This document shows, piece by piece, positions 54,528 to 63,469 of a stretch of 64,000 nucleotides of DNA. The DNA is from Thiobacillus denitrificans (GTDB lineage: Bacteria > Pseudomonadota > Gammaproteobacteria > Burkholderiales > Thiobacillaceae). The notes beneath the pieces were generated by a model. That model did not search any database and was not told the origin of the DNA. It was given only the letters and a program-made list of their open reading frames with translations. Positions within the stretch are counted from its first letter, which is position 1. Each line of letters opens with the position of its first letter. Position numbers and translations under genes: made by a program. The DNA is taken from assembly GCA_002403375.1 (NCBI GenBank), contig DHHQ01000023.1:130384-194383 (forward strand). The letters run 5' to 3'.

Positions 54528-55684
54528 TGCTCTACACCGCGCGCGCCCCCAAGCCCACCGCCGAGCTCGACTTCGCGCTGCTCTGGCTCGCCCTCGGCCT
54601 GATGGCGATCGGCCTGGTGATGGTCTACTCGGCGTCGATCGCGATCGCCGAGGCGGCGCGCTACACCGGCCACAACGGCGAGTACTACCTGATCCGCCAG
54701 GGCATCTTCATCGCGCTCGGCGTCGGCGCGGCGATCGCCGCCTTCCAGGTACCGATGCGGGTATGGCAGCAGGCGGCGCCGTATCTCTTCCTCGCCGGCC
54801 TGCTGCTGCTGGTGGTCGTGCTGATCCCCGGCATCGGCCGCGAGGTCAACGGCAGCCGCCGCTGGATCCCGCTCGGCTTCGCCAACCTGCAGCCGTCCGA
54901 GCTGATGAAGCTGCTCGCCGTGCTGTACGCCGCCGACTACACCGCGCGCAAGGCCGCGCTGATGGACGACTTCAAGCGCGGCTTCCTGCCGATGGCCGCG
55001 GTCATGATGCTGGTCGGCAGCCTGCTGCTGGTCGAGCCGGACTTCGGCGCGTTCGTCGTCATCGTGTCGATCGCCATGGGCATCCTGTTCCTCGGCGGCC
55101 TCAACTGGAAGGTGTTCGCCGCACTGGTGGCGGTGCTGCTGGCGGGCTTCGTCACCCTGATCCTCACCTCGCCCTACCGGCTGCAGCGCGTGCTCGGCTT
55201 CATGGACCCGTTCGCCGACCCCTACGGCAAGGGCTACCAGCTGTCGCACGCGCTGATCGCTTTCGGCCGCGGCGAATGGCTCGGGCTCGGGCTCGGCGGC
55301 AGCGTCGAGAAGCTGTTCTACCTGCCCGAGGCGCACACCGACTTCCTGCTCGCCGTCATCGCCGAGGAGTTCGGCTTCGTCGGCGTGGCGGTGGTGCTCG
55401 GCCTGTTCGCCTGGCTGATCGTCAAGGCCTTCGTCATCGGCCACCGCGCCGCCCAGCTCGAGCGCAACTACTGCGCGCTGGTGGCGCAGGGCATCGGCAT
55501 CTGGCTCGGCGTGCAGGCGCTCATCAACATGGGGGTCAACGTCGGCCTGCTGCCGACCAAGGGCCTCACGCTGCCGTTCCTGTCGTTCGGCGGCAGCGGC
55601 ATCGTCGCCAACTGCCTGGCGATCGCGGTGCTGCTGCGCATCGACTGGGAGCACCGGCAGATGATGCGGGGGAAGACCTTCTGA
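54527..55684 (+). CDS. ftsW: Septal peptidoglycan polymerase FtsW
   Basis: 385 residues, SEDS family, about ten helices. Conserved NGSRRWIPLGFANLQPSELMKLL, the catalytic-Asp block VEPDFGAFVV, and LPFLSFGGSG. Works with FtsI to build septal wall. TGATG coupling to murD and ATG overlap with murG. Confidence 0.97.
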   Translation: MLYTARAPKPTAELDFALLWLALGLMAIGLVMVYSASIAIAEAARYTGHNGEYYLIRQGIFIALGVGAAIAAFQVPMRVWQQAAPYLFLAGLLLLVVVLIPGIGREVNGSRRWIPLGFANLQPSELMKLLAVLYAADYTARKAALMDDFKRGFLPMAAVMMLVGSLLLVEPDFGAFVVIVSIAMGILFLGGLNWKVFAALVAVLLAGFVTLILTSPYRLQRVLGFMDPFADPYGKGYQLSHALIAFGRGEWLGLGLGGSVEKLFYLPEAHTDFLLAVIAEEFGFVGVAVVLGLFAWLIVKAFVIGHRAAQLERNYCALVAQGIGIWLGVQALINMGVNVGLLPTKGLTLPFLSFGGSGIVANCLAIAVLLRIDWEHRQMMRGKTF

Positions 55685-56775
55685 TGCCGCGCGCGAACCG
55701 CACCCTCATGGTCATGGCCGGCGGCACCGGCGGTCACGTCTACCCGGCGCTCGCCGTCGCCGACGAACTGCGCGCGCGCGGCTGGGACGTGTTCTGGCTC
55801 GGCACCCGTCACGGCCTCGAGGCGCGCGTGGTGCCGCAGGCGGGCATCGACATGGTGTGGGTCTCGATGGGCGGGGTGCGCGGCAAGGGCGTGCTGAAGA
55901 AGCTCCTGCTGCCGGTGACGCTGCTGGTCGCGTTCTGGCAGAGCCTGCGCGCGATCCTCCAGCGGCGCCCCGACGTCGTCCTCGGCATGGGCGGCTACAC
56001 CGCCTTTCCCGGCGGGATGATGGCGAGCCTGCTGAACCGGCCGCTGGCGATTCACGAACAGAATTCGGTGGGCGGGCTCACCAACCGCGTGCTCGCCTGC
56101 CTCGCCGACCGCGTGCTGACGGCCTTTCCGCAGGCGTTCCAGGGCGACCGGGACAAGCCGATTCCCTGCCGCCGGGTCAAGACCGAGTGGGTCGGCAATC
56201 CGGTGCGCGCCGACATCGCGGGCCTCGGGCGCGCCGAGCGCACGGGACCGCTGCGCCTGCTCGTGGTCGGCGGCAGCCTCGGCGCGCAGGCGCTCAACGA
56301 CCTGGTGCCGAGGGCGCTGGCGCTGCTGCCCGCCGAGCGGCGCCCGCAGGTGGTGCACCAGTCGGGCCGCCAGCATGTCGACGCCCTGCGCGCCAACTAC
56401 GCGGCGGCCGGCGTCGCCGCCGACGTGCGCGAGTACATCGAGGACATGGCGGCCGAATACCGCGCGTGCGACTTCGCGATCTGCCGCGCCGGCGCGATGA
56501 CCGTCGCCGAGCTCGCCTGCGCCGGCGTGCCGGCGGTGCTGGTGCCGTTCCCCCACGCCGTCGACGACCACCAGACCGGCAACGCCCGTTTCCTTTCCGA
56601 AGCCGGCGCAGGCTGGCTCATGCAGCAGCGCGATCTGACCGCGGAGCAGCTGGCCGCGCTGATCGGCGGGCTCGACCGCCCCACGCTCGCCGAGATGTCG
56701 GCCAGGGCGACGGCACTGGCGAAACCCGACGCGACCCGCCAGGTGGCGGACATCTGTGAGGCCCTCGCGCGATGA
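55684..56775 (+). CDS. murG: UDP-GlcNAc:lipid I N-acetylglucosaminyltransferase
   Basis: 363 residues. GGTGGHVYPALAVA, GMGGYTAFPGG, HEQNSVGGLTNR and the CRAGAMTVAELACAGVPAVLVPFPHAVDDHQ donor-site block are all typical. Makes lipid II on the cytosolic membrane face. Overlaps murC by four bases. Confidence 0.98.
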   Translation: MPRANRTLMVMAGGTGGHVYPALAVADELRARGWDVFWLGTRHGLEARVVPQAGIDMVWVSMGGVRGKGVLKKLLLPVTLLVAFWQSLRAILQRRPDVVLGMGGYTAFPGGMMASLLNRPLAIHEQNSVGGLTNRVLACLADRVLTAFPQAFQGDRDKPIPCRRVKTEWVGNPVRADIAGLGRAERTGPLRLLVVGGSLGAQALNDLVPRALALLPAERRPQVVHQSGRQHVDALRANYAAAGVAADVREYIEDMAAEYRACDFAICRAGAMTVAELACAGVPAVLVPFPHAVDDHQTGNARFLSEAGAGWLMQQRDLTAEQLAALIGGLDRPTLAEMSARATALAKPDATRQVADICEALAR

Positions 56776-58187
56776 AGCACGCAGTCAAGCACATCCATTT
56801 CATCGGCATCGGCGGCGTCGGCATGAGCGGCATCGCCGAGGTGCTGCTCAACCTCGGCTACGCGGTGTCGGGTTCGGACCTCGCCGACAACGCGGTGACG
56901 CAGCGCCTCGCGCAGTTGGGGGCGCGCATCCATCGCGGCCACGCGGCCGAGCACATCGCCGGCGCCGACGCCGTCGTGGTCTCGACCGCCGTCGACGACG
57001 CCAACCCCGAGGTCGTCGCCGCGCGCGACAGGAAGCTCCCCATCGTGCCGCGCGCGCTGATGCTCGCCGAGCTGATGCGGCTGCGCCAGGGCATCGCGGT
57101 CGCCGGCACCCACGGCAAGACGACCACCACCAGTCTCGTCGCCAGCATCCTCGGCGAGGCCGGCATGGACCCGACCTACGTGATCGGCGGCAAGCTCACC
57201 GCCGCCGGCACCAACGCGCGGCTCGGCCAGGGCGACTTCCTGGTCGCCGAGGCGGACGAGTCCGACGCGTCCTTCCTCTACCTGACCCCCGTGATCGCGA
57301 TCGTGACCAACATCGACGCCGACCACATGGACACCTATGGCCACGACTTCGAGCGCCTGAAGCAGGCCTTCGTCGACTTCTGCCAGCGGTTGCCGTTCTA
57401 CGGCATGGCGGTGCTGTGCGTCGACGATCCGCACGTGCGCGAGATCCTGCCGCGCGTCTCCAAGCCGATCACCACCTACGGCTTCGACGAGACCGCGCAG
57501 GTGCGCGCGGTCGACGCGCGCTTCGAAGCGGGCCGCATGCACTTCCGCGTCAGGCGCGAGGGCATGTCCGAGCTGGAGGTCGTGCTCAACCAGCCCGGCC
57601 TGCACAACGTCCTCAACGCGCTGGCGGCGATCGCGGTGGCGACCGAAGTCGGCGCCGACGACGCCGCGATCGTCAAGGCGCTGGCCGAGTTCCACGGCGT
57701 CGGGCGGCGCTTCCAGCGCTACGGAGAGCGGCCCGCGGCGGGCGGCGGCAGCTTCAGCCTGGTCGACGACTACGGCCACCATCCGGTGGAAATGGCGGCC
57801 ACCCTCGCGGCCGCGCGCGGCGCCTTTCCCGGCCGCCGCCTGGTGCTGGTGTTCCAGCCGCACCGGTTCACCCGCACCCGCGACTGCTTCGAGGATTTCG
57901 TCCGGGTGCTGTCGGAAACCGACGTGCTGGTGCTGACCGAGGTCTACCCCGCCGGCGAGGCGCCGATCGTCGCCGCCGACGGCCGCGCGCTGGCGCGCGC
58001 GGTGCGCGTGGCCGGCAAGGTCGAACCGGTGTTCGTCGAGCGCGTCGCCGACGTGCCGGCCGCCGTGCACGAGCTGGTACAGGACGGCGACGTCGTCCTG
58101 GTGATGGGCGCGGGCAGCATCGGCCAGGTCGCGCCCGCGCTGGCCGCAGCGCCGGGCGCCGCAGGGAGGGACGACCATGCGGCATGA
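56772..58187 (+). CDS. murC: UDP-MurNAc:L-alanine ligase
   Basis: 471 residues. FIGIGGVGMSGIAEVL, ATP motif GTHGKTTT, EADESDASFL and the C-terminal FQPHRFTRT. First amino-acid-adding ligase of the precursor pathway. Overlaps murB. Confidence 0.98.
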   Translation: MKHAVKHIHFIGIGGVGMSGIAEVLLNLGYAVSGSDLADNAVTQRLAQLGARIHRGHAAEHIAGADAVVVSTAVDDANPEVVAARDRKLPIVPRALMLAELMRLRQGIAVAGTHGKTTTTSLVASILGEAGMDPTYVIGGKLTAAGTNARLGQGDFLVAEADESDASFLYLTPVIAIVTNIDADHMDTYGHDFERLKQAFVDFCQRLPFYGMAVLCVDDPHVREILPRVSKPITTYGFDETAQVRAVDARFEAGRMHFRVRREGMSELEVVLNQPGLHNVLNALAAIAVATEVGADDAAIVKALAEFHGVGRRFQRYGERPAAGGGSFSLVDDYGHHPVEMAATLAAARGAFPGRRLVLVFQPHRFTRTRDCFEDFVRVLSETDVLVLTEVYPAGEAPIVAADGRALARAVRVAGKVEPVFVERVADVPAAVHELVQDGDVVLVMGAGSIGQVAPALAAAPGAAGRDDHAA

Positions 58188-59151
58188 CTACCGGATGAGC
58201 GAGATCGACATGGCGGGCGGCGCCGCGCCGGTGCTGCGCGGCCGCTTCCTCTACAACGAGCCGATGAAGAAGCATGTGTCATGGCGCGCTGGCGGCCCGG
58301 CGCAGCGCGTCTACATCCCGGCCGACCTGGAGGACCTGATCTGGCTGGTGCGCTCGGTGCCGGCGCGCGAAGACATCCACATGGTCGGGCTGGGCAGCAA
58401 CCTGCTGGTGCGCGACGGCGGCGTCGCCGGGGTGGTGATCCTGCTGCACGGGGTGCTGAAGAAGCTCTCGATCGAGAGCCGCACCCACGGCCTGCCGCCT
58501 CCGCCCGAGGGCGTCGAGACCGCCCTGATCTACGCCGAGGCCGGCGTCGCCGCGCCCAAGCTCGCGCGCTTCGCCGCCAAGCACGACCTCGTCGGCGGCG
58601 AGTTCTGGGCAGGCATCCCGGGCACCGTCGGCGGGGCGATCGCGATGAACGCCGGCTGCTACGGCAGCGAGACCTGGGACCGGCTGGTGCAGGTGCGCAC
58701 GCTCGACCGCCAGGGGCAGCTCAACGAGCGCCTGCCCGACGAATACGTGACCGGCTACCGCCACGTCGCCCTCAGGCATCCCCACCCCGAATGGTTCATC
58801 GGCGGCTGGTTCCGGCTCGACAAGGGGGACGGCGCGGCCGCCCGCGAGACGATCAAGGGCCTGCTCGAGAAACGCATCGCGTCGCAGCCGCTCGGCCTGC
58901 CCAATGCCGGCTCGGTGTTCCGCAACCCGCCCGGCGACCACGCGGCGCGGCTGATCGAATCGTGCGGGCTCAAGGGCTACCGGATCGGCGGCGCGCAGGT
59001 GTCGCAGAAGCACGCGAATTTCATCGTCAACGTGGGCGACGCGACGGCGACCGACATCGAGCGCCTGATCGAACACGTCGAGGACACCGTGGAGGCGCGC
59101 ACCAACGTGCGGCTGATCCGCGAAGTCCGCATCATCGGAGAACGGCAGTGA
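58177..59151 (+). CDS. murB: UDP-N-acetylenolpyruvoylglucosamine reductase
   Basis: 324 residues from ATG 58177, overlapping murC by 11 bases; ATG 58195 is an alternative and would still keep all motifs. FAD-binding GLGSNLLVRDGG, GIPGTVGGAIAMNAGCYG, and the type I C-terminal block FRNPPGDHAARLIESCGLKG, QVSQKHANFIVN. Makes UDP-MurNAc. Confidence 0.96.
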   Translation: MRHDYRMSEIDMAGGAAPVLRGRFLYNEPMKKHVSWRAGGPAQRVYIPADLEDLIWLVRSVPAREDIHMVGLGSNLLVRDGGVAGVVILLHGVLKKLSIESRTHGLPPPPEGVETALIYAEAGVAAPKLARFAAKHDLVGGEFWAGIPGTVGGAIAMNAGCYGSETWDRLVQVRTLDRQGQLNERLPDEYVTGYRHVALRHPHPEWFIGGWFRLDKGDGAAARETIKGLLEKRIASQPLGLPNAGSVFRNPPGDHAARLIESCGLKGYRIGGAQVSQKHANFIVNVGDATATDIERLIEHVEDTVEARTNVRLIREVRIIGERQ

Positions 59152-60080
59152 ACGAAATGAATTCCGCGCAGCGTTTCGGAAAAGTCGCGGTCATGCTCGG
59201 CGGCACCTCGGCCGAGCGCCCGGTGTCGCTCAACAGCGGGGCTGCGGTGCTGGCCGCGCTGCAGCGCCAGGGCGTCGACGCCCACGCCTTCGATCCCGCG
59301 AACCGCAACCTCGGCGATCTCATCGGCGGCGAGTTCGACCGCGTCTTCATCGCGCTGCACGGCCGCTACGGCGAGGACGGCTGCATGCAGGGCGCGCTCG
59401 AGCTGCTGCAGCTGCCGTACACCGGAAGCGGCGTGATGGCCTCGGCGATCGGCATGGACAAGTGGCGCACCAAGCTCTTGTGGCGCGCCGCCGGGCTGCC
59501 GACCGCCGACTGGGCGATTCTCGACGCCGCCAGCGACTTCGCCGCGGTCGAAGCCAGGCTCGGCCTGCCGATCTTCGTCAAGCCGGCGCGCGAAGGCTCG
59601 AGCATCGGCATGACCAAGGTCACCGAGCCGGGCACGCTCAGCGCCGCCTACGCGACCGCCGCCGAGCACGACCCCCTGGTGCTGGCCGAGAAGTTCATCG
59701 ACGGCGCCGAGTTCACCGTCGGCATCCTCGGCGACACCGCGCTGCCGCTGATCCGTCTCGAGCCGGCCAAGGACAAGGCGTTCTACGACTTCGAGGCGAA
59801 GTACCTGCGCAACGACACCCAGTACCACTGCCCGGCGGGGCTGCCCGACGACAAGGAAATGGCGCTGCGGCAACTCGCGCTCGACGCCTTCCGCCTGATC
59901 GGCGGGCGCGGCTGGGGGCGCGTCGACCTCATGCTCGACCACGACGGCGCCCCCAACCTGCTCGAAGTGAACACCTCGCCGGGCATGACCGACCACAGCC
60001 TGGTGCCGATGGCCGCGCGCGTCGCCGGCATCGACTTCGACGCCCTGTGCATCCGGATCCTGGAGCAGACCCTGGCATGA
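59148..60080 (+). CDS. ddl: D-alanine:D-alanine ligase
   Basis: 310 residues from GTG 59148, which overlaps the murB stop and has GGAG seven bases upstream; ATG 59157 is too far from that site. ATP-grasp enzyme: VMLGGTSAERPVSLNSG, HGRYGEDGCMQG, PAREGSSIGM and LLEVNTSPGMTDHSLVP. Tyr/Phe specificity region is DDl-B like. Confidence 0.96.
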   Translation: MNEMNSAQRFGKVAVMLGGTSAERPVSLNSGAAVLAALQRQGVDAHAFDPANRNLGDLIGGEFDRVFIALHGRYGEDGCMQGALELLQLPYTGSGVMASAIGMDKWRTKLLWRAAGLPTADWAILDAASDFAAVEARLGLPIFVKPAREGSSIGMTKVTEPGTLSAAYATAAEHDPLVLAEKFIDGAEFTVGILGDTALPLIRLEPAKDKAFYDFEAKYLRNDTQYHCPAGLPDDKEMALRQLALDAFRLIGGRGWGRVDLMLDHDGAPNLLEVNTSPGMTDHSLVPMAARVAGIDFDALCIRILEQTLA

Positions 60081-60844
60081 CCCCGCCCGAGCTCGCCGCC
60101 CATCCGCTCAACCAGGTCGCCCGCGTGCTGGCCTGGGGGGCGCTCGCGCTGCTCGCCTACGGCGCGATCGCGTGGGTCGGCGCGCAGCCCTGGTTCGCGC
60201 TGCGGGGCATCGAGGTCAGAACCCCGGTCGCGCACGTCACCGAGGCGCAGATCCGCCTGGTCGCCGAGCGCCAGGTGCGTGGAACGTTCTTCACCGTCGA
60301 CCTCGACGCGGTGCGCGACAGCCTGGAGAAGCTGCCGTGGGTCCGCGAGGCCCGGGTCGAGCGCCGCTGGCCCGACACGCTGGTGGTGTCGCTCACCGAG
60401 CACGTGCCGCTCGCGCGCTGGAACGACGACGCGCTGGTGAGCGAGGCCGGCGAGGTGTTCGTGGCGGCGGATTCGGCGAAGCTGCCGCGCCTGTCCGGCC
60501 CCGAGGAGAGCGCCGACGAAGTGGTCGCGGCGTATCGGCGCCACCAGGCCGCGCTGCAGAGGATAGGCATGCACATCAGCGAGCTGCGGCTGTCGCCGCG
60601 GCGGGCGTGGCGGATCCGCCTCGACAACGGCATGCAGCTCGCGCTCGGCCGCGAGCAGACCGACGCCAGGCTGGCGCGCTTCGTCGACCTGTATCCGCGC
60701 CTGTTCGGCGCGTCGCCCGCGAGCGCCGCCGACGCCGCGTCGGTCGAGCCGGTGCTGCCGGTCGCGGTCGACCTGCGCTACCCGGACGGCTTCGCCCTGC
60801 GCATGCCGGCCGGCACCACCCCCTTCAAACCGAATGAAACCTGA
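60077..60844 (+). CDS. ftsQ: Cell division protein FtsQ
   Basis: 255 residues: one N-terminal membrane helix (about 15-36), a POTRA domain (WFALRGIEVRTPVAHVTEAQIR... GTFFTVDLDAVRDSLEKLPWVREARVERRWPDTLVVSLTEH) and the FtsQ beta domain. Scaffold of the divisome. ATGA overlap with ddl. Confidence 0.96.
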   Translation: MTPPELAAHPLNQVARVLAWGALALLAYGAIAWVGAQPWFALRGIEVRTPVAHVTEAQIRLVAERQVRGTFFTVDLDAVRDSLEKLPWVREARVERRWPDTLVVSLTEHVPLARWNDDALVSEAGEVFVAADSAKLPRLSGPEESADEVVAAYRRHQAALQRIGMHISELRLSPRRAWRIRLDNGMQLALGREQTDARLARFVDLYPRLFGASPASAADAASVEPVLPVAVDLRYPDGFALRMPAGTTPFKPNET

Positions 60845-60856
60845 GCGCCACGCAAC

Positions 60857-62092
60857 ATGAGCAAGCCAAGAGATCCCAAGAACCTCGTCGTCGGCCTCGA
60901 CATCGGCACCTCGAAGATCGTCTGCATCGTCGCCGAGATCAACGAGGAGGGCGTGCTCGAAATCATCGGCATGGGCACCCATCCGTCGCGCGGCCTGCGC
61001 CGCGGCGTGGTCGTCAACATCGAGGCCACCGTCAACGCCATCCAGCGCGCGCTCGAGGAGGCCGAGCTGATGGCCGACTGCAAGATCCGCGAGGTGTACA
61101 CGGGGATCGCCGGCAGCCACATCAAGAGCTTCAACTCGCACGGCATGTACGCCATCAAGGACAAGGAAATCAGCCAGATGGACGTCGACCGCGTGGTGGA
61201 GACCGCGCGCGCGGTCAACATCCCGACCGACCAGCAGATCCTGCACACCATCCCGCAGGAGTTCATCGTCGACGGCCAGGAGGACGTGCGCGACCCGCTC
61301 GGCATGAGCGCGGTGCGGCTCGAGGTGAAGGTGCACATCGTCACCGGCGCGGTGTCGGCGGCGCAGAACATCATCAAGTGCGTGCGCCGCTGCGGCATCG
61401 AGGTCGCCGACCTGGTGCTGCAGCCGCTCGCTTCCGCGATGGCGGTGCTCACCGAGGACGAGAAGGAGCTCGGCGTGTGCCTGGTCGACATCGGCGGCGG
61501 CACCACCGACATCGCGGTGTTCACCGGCGGCGCGATCCGCCACACCGCGGTGATTCCGGTCGCCGGCGACCAGGTCAACAACGACATCGCGGTCGCGCTG
61601 CGCACCCCGCCGAAGGAGGCCGAGGACATCAAGGTGCAGTACGGCTGCGCGCTGCGCCAGCTGGCCGACGCGCGCGACATGATCGAGGTGCCGGGCATCG
61701 GCGACCGTCCGCCGCGCACGCTGTCGCGGCAGACGCTCGCCGAATTCATCGAGCCGCGCATGGAGGAACTGTATTCGCTGGTGCAGGCCGAACTGCGCCG
61801 CTCGGGCTTCGAGGAACTGCTGTCGTCGGGGATCGTCATCACCGGCGGCTCGGCGGCGATGCAGGGCATGGTCGAGCTCGGCGAGGAGGTGTTCCACATG
61901 CCGGTGCGGCTCGGCTGGCCGCTCTACGAGGGCGGGCTCGCCGACGTCATGCGCAACCCGCGCTACGCGACCTGCATGGGACTTCTGATGGCCGGGCTGG
62001 AAGCGCGCGGGCGCGACGCGCCGAAGCTGTCCGGCAACAGCTTCAAGGATGTTTTCGAACGCATGAAAAGCTGGTTCAGGGGGAATTTCTGA
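60857..62092 (+). CDS. ftsA: Cell division protein FtsA
   Basis: 411 residues, actin fold: VGLDIGTSKIVCIVAE phosphate-1, the 1C insertion, LVDIGGGTTDIAVFTGG phosphate-2, GIVITGGSAAMQG adenosine motif, and the C-terminal membrane amphipathic helix (FERMKSWFRGNF). Anchors FtsZ to the membrane. Twelve bases after ftsQ. Confidence 0.98.
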   Translation: MSKPRDPKNLVVGLDIGTSKIVCIVAEINEEGVLEIIGMGTHPSRGLRRGVVVNIEATVNAIQRALEEAELMADCKIREVYTGIAGSHIKSFNSHGMYAIKDKEISQMDVDRVVETARAVNIPTDQQILHTIPQEFIVDGQEDVRDPLGMSAVRLEVKVHIVTGAVSAAQNIIKCVRRCGIEVADLVLQPLASAMAVLTEDEKELGVCLVDIGGGTTDIAVFTGGAIRHTAVIPVAGDQVNNDIAVALRTPPKEAEDIKVQYGCALRQLADARDMIEVPGIGDRPPRTLSRQTLAEFIEPRMEELYSLVQAELRRSGFEELLSSGIVITGGSAAMQGMVELGEEVFHMPVRLGWPLYEGGLADVMRNPRYATCMGLLMAGLEARGRDAPKLSGNSFKDVFERMKSWFRGNF

Positions 62093-62111
62093 CGCCGCCG
62101 CGTGCGGCGTC
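62091..62111 (+). other. Hairpin at the ftsA stop
   Basis: GACGCCGC / GCGGCGTC perfect 8-bp stem with loop CGCGT, overlapping the ftsA stop codon and without a following T tract. The 107-bp ftsA-ftsZ gap also contains an AT-richer part before the GAGGAGA ribosome site of ftsZ. May modulate the ftsA/ftsZ ratio or mRNA processing. Confidence 0.5.
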
Positions 62112-62199
62112 GAAACGGGATTTGGCGCAGCAGCCCGGCAGGGCGCGCGTCAAGGATTTTTGAGTAGGTTTTTTCGATTGGGCAAAAGAGGAGAGCAAC

Positions 62200-63339
62200 A
62201 TGTTTGAACTGTTGGATGTGGAAACCCAGGACGCGGTCATCAAGGTCATCGGCGTCGGCGGCTGCGGCGGCAACGCGGTCGATCACATGATCGCCTCGGG
62301 CTTGAACGGCGTCGAATTCATCGCCGTCAACACCGATGCGCAGGCGCTCAAGCGCAACCAGGCGAAGGTCCAGCTGCAGCTCGGCACCGGCGTCACCAAG
62401 GGCCTGGGGGCCGGCGCCAACCCCGAGATCGGCCGCGAGGCCGCGCTGGAAGACCGCGAGCGCATCGCCGAGCTGATCGACGGCTCCGACATGCTGTTCA
62501 TCACCGCCGGCATGGGCGGCGGCACCGGCACCGGCGCCGCCCCGGTGGTCGCCGAGGTCGCCAAGGAGCTCGGCATCCTCACCGTCGCCGTGGTCACCAA
62601 GCCCTTCATCTTCGAAGGCAAGCGGGTGCGCGCCGCCAACGCCGGCATCGAGGCGCTGGCGCGCCACGTCGACTCGCTGATCATCATCCCCAACGAGAAG
62701 CTGATGCAGGTGCTGGGCGACGACGTGTCGATGCTCGACGCCTTCAAGGCCGCCAACAACGTGCTGCACGGCGCGGTCGGCGGCATCGCCGAGGTGATCA
62801 ACTGCCCGGGCCTGGTCAACGTCGACTTCGCCGACGTGCGCACCGTGATGAGCGAGATGGGCATGGCGATGATGGGCTCCGCCCAGGCGAGCGGCGACAA
62901 CCGCGCGCGTGTCGCCGCCGAGCAGGCCGTGGCGAGCCCGCTGCTCGAGGACGTCAACCTGGCCGGCGCGCGCGGCGTGCTGGTCAACATCACCGCCTCG
63001 TCCACCGTCAAGATGAAGGAAATCCACGAGGTGATGAACACCATCAAGGCGTTCACCGCCGAGGAGGCCACCGTCATCGTCGGCCAGGTGCTCGACGACA
63101 GCATGGAGGACGCGCTGCGCGTCACCATGGTCGCCACCGGCCTCGGCAACCCCGTCGCGCGGCAGCAGCCGAAGCCGATGCAGATCATCCGCACCGGCAC
63201 CGACGATGCGCCGATGATGGCCGGCGACGAGGTGCCCAACGTGATGACCAGCCGCCGCAACCGCACCGTGCAGGCGATGACCGATTCCGGCATCGACACG
63301 CTGGACATCCCGGCCTTCCTGCGCCGCCAGGCCGACTGA
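62200..63339 (+). CDS. ftsZ: Cell division GTPase FtsZ
   Basis: 379 residues, beginning MFELLDVETQDAVIKVIGVGGCGGNAV. Tubulin signature GGGTGTG, NAD/T7-loop NVDFADVRTVM, and the C-terminal conserved peptide LDIPAFLRRQ that binds FtsA/ZipA. GAGGAGAGC lies five bases before ATG. Confidence 0.99.
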   Translation: MFELLDVETQDAVIKVIGVGGCGGNAVDHMIASGLNGVEFIAVNTDAQALKRNQAKVQLQLGTGVTKGLGAGANPEIGREAALEDRERIAELIDGSDMLFITAGMGGGTGTGAAPVVAEVAKELGILTVAVVTKPFIFEGKRVRAANAGIEALARHVDSLIIIPNEKLMQVLGDDVSMLDAFKAANNVLHGAVGGIAEVINCPGLVNVDFADVRTVMSEMGMAMMGSAQASGDNRARVAAEQAVASPLLEDVNLAGARGVLVNITASSTVKMKEIHEVMNTIKAFTAEEATVIVGQVLDDSMEDALRVTMVATGLGNPVARQQPKPMQIIRTGTDDAPMMAGDEVPNVMTSRRNRTVQAMTDSGIDTLDIPAFLRRQAD

Positions 63340-63346
63340 GCAGGGA

Positions 63347-63385
63347 CGTCGCCGCCGCTGCGCCACACGGCGCGCAGCGGCGACG
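63347..63385. other. GC-rich hairpin after ftsZ
   Basis: CGTCGCCGC...GCTGCGCC pairs with GGCGCGCAGCGGCGACG around ACAC, with small bulges. No T run, so not a classical terminator. The remaining 63386-63456 shows nothing recognisable; TAAAAT at 63457-63462 lies seven bases before lpxC. Confidence 0.45.
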
Positions 63386-63469
63386 CGCCCGTCGCGCGAA
63401 GCCCCGGAACGCGGTCCAGCGCCGCGTCCCGATGGCTGTGCGCGGCTCCGAGCGGCTAAAATAGCGACG

